Shown here: positions 24,601 through 26,353 of the stretch, one piece after another | Layout: each line of letters opens with the position of its first letter | How positions within the stretch are numbered: position 1 is the first letter of the stretch | From: Ruminococcus sp. | GTDB lineage: Bacteria > Bacillota > Clostridia > Oscillospirales > Ruminococcaceae | Assembly: GCA_019417865.1 (NCBI GenBank) | Contig: DYCW01000234.1 | Coordinates: forward strand, 1 to 26,353 | Direction of reading: 5' to 3' | Length of the DNA stretch: 26,353 nucleotides | Notes under the pieces: model-generated | Database searches by the model: none | Told to the model about the DNA's origin: nothing | What the model saw: the letters and a program-made list of their open reading frames with translations, nothing else | Made by a program: the position numbers and the translations under genes

Positions 24601-24723
24601 TTCAAAGCCATCCACTGCGGCACTTGCGGTAATAGAAGACAGACCCACTGCCGTTGCAGATACGGTCATCGCTGCTGCCATAGCAGAAGCAAGTATCTTC
24701 TTACCGAATTTGTTCTTCAACAT
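21625..24723 (-). CDS. Cellulosomal GH9 endoglucanase: CBM4/9-like, Ig-like, GH9, dockerin
   Basis: A 1032-residue secreted cellulase. In order: signal peptide (1-36, cut near ASA); a CBM4/9-type carbohydrate-binding region (about 37-260); an Ig-like cellulase N-domain opening with VEVNQVGY (about 268-362); the GH9 catalytic domain (about 363-905); a Thr/Ser-Gly-Thr linker (about 912-960); and a type I dockerin (963-1030). GH9 residues are in place: GGWYDAGDHGKYVVNGG with Asp441 and Asp444, YPHHRWW, and the acid Glu888 in NECTINWNSPLVW. The first dockerin loop (DTNLDGKVDLLD) is canonical; the second (NCDQSDGTLTVSEEDG) is longer than normal. It should hydrolyse beta-1,4-glucan while docked on a scaffoldin. 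It has AGGAGG before the ATG and its own promoter at 24869-24897. Confidence 0.95.
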   Translation of the reverse strand: MLKNKFGKKILASAMAAAMTVSATAVGLSSITASAAVDGFEEFGSGTFNDGAGLPWHICESATGTMKFEIADGCYNILITNPGGTTNNGEGRWDCQFRHRGLTIEQGKTYRYTYSIWSNKDARIYAKLGDMTDDDKENFHQNGDKLNLSYSDVEGLDDEQLVEKLKSASKTGESVNYDDGWDSWKNQPTVKANQWTTYAWEFYVDPSKQTITSKGTGEMTFHLGGVSDYNDFICCEAGTLLKFDNLALVDMGDDKSNYQADEVYDPTDVEVNQVGYYPLLTKKATLVMDGPDTTAKTFEIKDSSNNTVYTGTTDASRGDQLCDGSGTYNQIIDFSDFQTEGTGYTITCDGKTSLPFDIGNNIYDGMTTNAMNYFYQNRSGEDILANYITSTGANKSTSDLARAGGHMKDMATVQSKWVYIIPTANDIEKGETIDVTGGWYDAGDHGKYVVNGGVTMWTLLNLYESDLMDGDASKWADGSGTVVIPENGNGTPDILDEVKVEADFFNKMQRADGMVYHKIHDYKWTALCVAPADDPLERIVKPVTYAATLNYAAAMAQYARLAKDYDKDAATYLENAKKAYQAAKDSYKPFSNDWGSDQFADLQSLYAPIKQNKGGGPYGDTNVLDEFYWAACELYISTGEASYKTDLLSYEDGCGALGVDTALYGGENNGTRSSFTWGTLASLGTFSLCVNADDMLDKGLLTAEEVDTIEKNVKQAADYFIELEDQSDFGIPYVGHDYDVEVWTVADYEAGNGDNGVISKTLTNGYEWGSNSMVMNNAITMALAYDIDKEAKYINGVSTAMDYILGRNVIEQSYVTGYGEHALQYPHHRWWSGQLNENDFPFAPDGVLSGGPNSEMQDPMIQGAGYKAGALAPMACYLDNVEAWSVNECTINWNSPLVWVASFLEDEAPNVNQDTTTTDDKTTTTTTATTTVTSGTGTTTSGTGTTTTTSGTGTTGNADDLIGDTNLDGKVDLLDAICLNKHLAGQITLEGQAYRNANCDQSDGTLTVSEEDGSALVDYVILLISKLPVVEK

Positions 24724-24868
24724 AGATATCCTCCTTAAAAGATAAAAATATAGATTTTTTTGGTTGTTTCAACGGAAATTCCCTTGAAACCGGACACGCA
24801 GAACCCCCAGATTCCTCCATTTTCTTATGTGCACAACAAAAGAAGACCTGAAAATTCTCACTGTAGAT

Positions 24869-24897
24869 ATTATACCATATGCCCACAATATTGTAAA
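24869..24897 (-). promoter_or_regulatory. Promoter of the GH9 gene
   Basis: Minus-strand TTTACA (24892-24897), a 17-base spacer and TGG-TATAAT (-10 at 24869-24874). The leader of about 140 bases contains a small hairpin (GTTTCAA / TTGAAAC) before the ribosome binding site. No known riboswitch motif is recognised in it. Confidence 0.82.
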
Positions 24898-24992
24898 GTT
24901 ATTTTTTCATTTTCAGTAAATTAGCACAAAAGCGAGAAAGATTATTTGTACATTTTGCCGAAACTTTTTCCGTGATATTGGACAAAAAAGCG

Positions 24993-25064
24993 GTAAGGTG
25001 TCGTGAAAAATCTGGTTGACTTCTTCAGGCGGCTCGATTTTATTCATATTTTTCGCAACCTTAC
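24993..25064. repeat. Unexplained imperfect inverted repeat upstream of the GH9 promoter
   Basis: GTAAGGTGTCGTGAAAAAT (24993-25011) is mirrored by ATTTTTCGCAACCTTAC (25048-25064). The two arms can pair over about 15 positions around a 36-base loop. It lies in the 503-base gap between the modular dockerin protein and the GH9 gene, about 95 bases before the GH9 -35. No gene is supported here. It could be a regulator site, an RNA structure or a remnant. Confidence 0.45.
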
Positions 25065-25157
25065 GAAATAATATACAAAAAGCACGCTGTATTTTTTCAT
25101 GAAATTCAATTTTCATTCATTGTGGTATCGGTTTCACAATATCCCCTATAAAAAATA

Positions 25158-25185
25158 GTGCCACCCTCGTTTCCGAGAGTGGCAC
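25158..25185 (-). terminator. Terminator of the modular dockerin gene
   Basis: A 12-bp stem (GTGCCACCCTCG / CGAGAGTGGCAC) with a four-base loop and ATTTTTT on the minus strand, 41 bases after the stop. Confidence 0.9.
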
Positions 25186-25226
25186 CGTATAAGGAATTAG
25201 GAGTGATGTAGTCGTCTAAATTGAAA

Positions 25227-26353
25227 TTAGAGCGGCAGCGTGCTTACTGCATCAGCGGTAACCGGCAATGTTTCAAAGCCGTCCCAGCCTACCAGATATG
25301 CCAGCAATGCCTTTGCATCGAGTTCATTGATCACGCCATCATGTACACAGTCAGCGTTCAAGGTAGCCTGTTCACCCAGTGTTACCTTACCAGCAACTGC
25401 CTTGTTCAGAAGAACAACATCGATGATGGTTACCTGACCATTGACATTTACGTCACCATACAGCGGTGTGAGCGGATTCTTTGTTGTAGTAGTTGTAGTG
25501 GTTCCTGTTCCACTTGCAGTGGTTGTGGTTACCGTTGTTCCAGTGCCACTTGTAGTGGTAGCTGTTCCAGTGCCGCTTGTAGTCGTTGTAGTTGTGGTCG
25601 TTGTAGTCGTAACAGTACCACTTGTAGTGGTTGTAGTGGTTGGGGTAGGATACGGTTTGCTTACCTTGACGCAGATACTGCCGTCGATGTAAGTTGCCTT
25701 AACCTCTGTTGCATTCTCGCCGCCCCACAACAGTGCACAACCATCGTCTTCATTCTTCTTGTTTGGATCAAATTCCAGTGGGAATTCATAGTAGTATTCC
25801 CCTTCTGCGGTCTGCTTGATTTCCATGTTGTTTGCTTGTGCAATGCTGTTAATCGTTGCTTCATCCGGAATGTCATACCACAGTTCCAGCGGGCTCATAC
25901 CATCTTCCAGTACACCCTTTTGGATCTTGCTGGTGCCGTTGGTCAACGTTGCCCAGACCATATCCTTATCGTTTACCTTCCAAGAACCAAGGTCATTAAA
26001 TTCAGAACTGGATTCCAGATCTCTATAAGTCCACTTCGACATCAAAGCTGCCGTTGCCGGATCTGCATCTGCACCTGTCTTGAATGCAAAGGAGATACCT
26101 TCTGTAATCAAATCATTTGCATTGTATATTTCTGGCTTGATCGCAGTCTCATACTCTTCCCCGGCTGTTACAAACTGCCGTCCTACCTTTACTGTCGGGC
26201 CATCCGGAAGAACAAATTCTGTAGTCGTGGTTACAGTTGTAGTTGTGGTAGTGGTCGTACCAGTACCGCTTGTAATGGTTGTAGTGGTAATGGTTGGGGT
26301 AGGATACGGTTTGCTTACCTTGACGCAGATACTGCCGTCGATATAAGTTGCCT
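25227..26353 (-). CDS. Partial modular secreted protein: repeated ~190-aa modules, Thr-rich linkers, C-terminal dockerin (possible scaffoldin)
   Basis: The 3' end of a gene that is open to the window edge; at least 374 codons are visible and the N-terminus is outside. In order: the end of one module (ATYIDGSICVKVSKPYP), a Thr-rich linker, a complete module of about 190 residues (EFVLPDGPTVKVG to ICVKVSKPYP), a longer Thr/Ser-Gly-Thr linker, and a dockerin (GDVNVNGQVTIIDVVLLNK, then NADCVHDGVINELDAKALL). The two module ends are 62/63 identical in DNA at a 654-base offset (25637-25699 and 26291-26353), so the unit is tandemly repeated. The module shares features with cohesins: an early VKVG-FVTAGEEYE strand, a late PLELWYDIPDEA strand and a closing IDGSICVKV. 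It is longer than most cohesins, and this assignment is tentative. The TTG at 26111 is internal, not a start. Confidence 0.85.
   Translation of the reverse strand, partial: ATYIDGSICVKVSKPYPTPTITTTTITSGTGTTTTTTTTVTTTTEFVLPDGPTVKVGRQFVTAGEEYETAIKPEIYNANDLITEGISFAFKTGADADPATAALMSKWTYRDLESSSEFNDLGSWKVNDKDMVWATLTNGTSKIQKGVLEDGMSPLELWYDIPDEATINSIAQANNMEIKQTAEGEYYYEFPLEFDPNKKNEDDGCALLWGGENATEVKATYIDGSICVKVSKPYPTPTTTTTTSGTVTTTTTTTTTTTSGTGTATTTSGTGTTVTTTTASGTGTTTTTTTKNPLTPLYGDVNVNGQVTIIDVVLLNKAVAGKVTLGEQATLNADCVHDGVINELDAKALLAYLVGWDGFETLPVTADAVSTLPL
25637..25699. repeat. Direct repeat copy 1 (module 3' end)
   Basis: A 63-base segment encoding the end of the repeated module and the start of its linker. 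It matches 26291-26353 with one mismatch. The offset of 654 bases equals 218 codons, so the frame is kept. Confidence 0.9.
26291..26353. repeat. Direct repeat copy 2 (module 3' end, cut by window edge)
   Basis: The second copy of the 63-base segment at 25637-25699. The match runs up to the last base of the window, so the true repeat is longer. Confidence 0.9.

Noticed and set aside
24724..24862. Possible riboswitch in the long GH9 leader
   Set aside because: Only a 7-bp hairpin is visible and no core motif of a known class could be recognised.
24913..25116. 67-codon minus-strand frame between the two dockerin genes
   Set aside because: No ribosome binding site, no family, and it contains the inverted repeat at 24993-25064; more likely non-coding.
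25441..25692. Valine-rich plus-strand frames opposite the Thr-rich linkers (also at 21761-21988 and 26080-26346)
   Set aside because: Complement of ACN repeats encoding Thr linkers, which reads as Val/Pro on the other strand; low complexity, not genes.

Overview
The window looks like a chromosomal segment of a fibre-degrading Ruminococcus-type Firmicute (Oscillospiraceae). The evidence is a cellulosomal GH9 endoglucanase and a second secreted protein, both ending in type I dockerins behind Thr/Ser-Gly-Thr linkers. Strong AGGAGG ribosome binding sites, TTGACA/TATAAT promoters (often with an extended TGn -10), an S-box riboswitch and a Bacillus-style Pho box agree with this. The sequence does not settle the species. 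I see no insertion sequence, prophage, CRISPR array, rRNA or tRNA.

Layout. 1-752: start of an unidentified leftward gene, a divergent operator-like region and a small XRE regulator. 753-2474: phosphoglucomutase. 2613-5133: two tandem paralogous surface proteins with von Willebrand A domains and the same sorting-signal-like tail, each with its own promoter and terminator. 5335-11857: a seven-gene leftward phosphate operon, pstS-pstC-pstA-pstB-phoU-phoP-phoR, behind a multi-site Pho box, so the encoded PhoPR probably controls its own operon. The PstS is circularly permuted. 12328-14191: a nitroreductase convergent with a GHL10 (DUF187) lipoprotein. 14521-17928: a rightward cluster of formate-tetrahydrofolate ligase, a DUF6440 protein, tsaE, tsaB and a DUF2809 membrane protein, most of them overlapping. 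18109-20061: rpiB, upp and a YwaF-like membrane protein. 20114-21509: metK behind a SAM-I riboswitch.

21557-26353: the cellulosome region. A 1032-residue CBM/Ig-like/GH9/dockerin enzyme is followed, on the same strand and upstream, by the 3' part of a modular protein cut by the window edge. That protein has at least two copies of a roughly 190-residue module separated by Thr-rich linkers (repeat period 654 bp) and a C-terminal dockerin. The module has cohesin-like features, so it may be an uncharacterised dockerin-bearing scaffoldin. It is the most promising new element here, together with the permuted PstS and the tandem VWA proteins.

Most genes are housekeeping (sugar phosphate, one-carbon, SAM, uracil salvage, tRNA t6A). 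The accessory content is surface and secreted proteins for polysaccharide degradation and adhesion. Start sites were chosen by ribosome binding site and family N-terminus, so several differ from the longest open frame.
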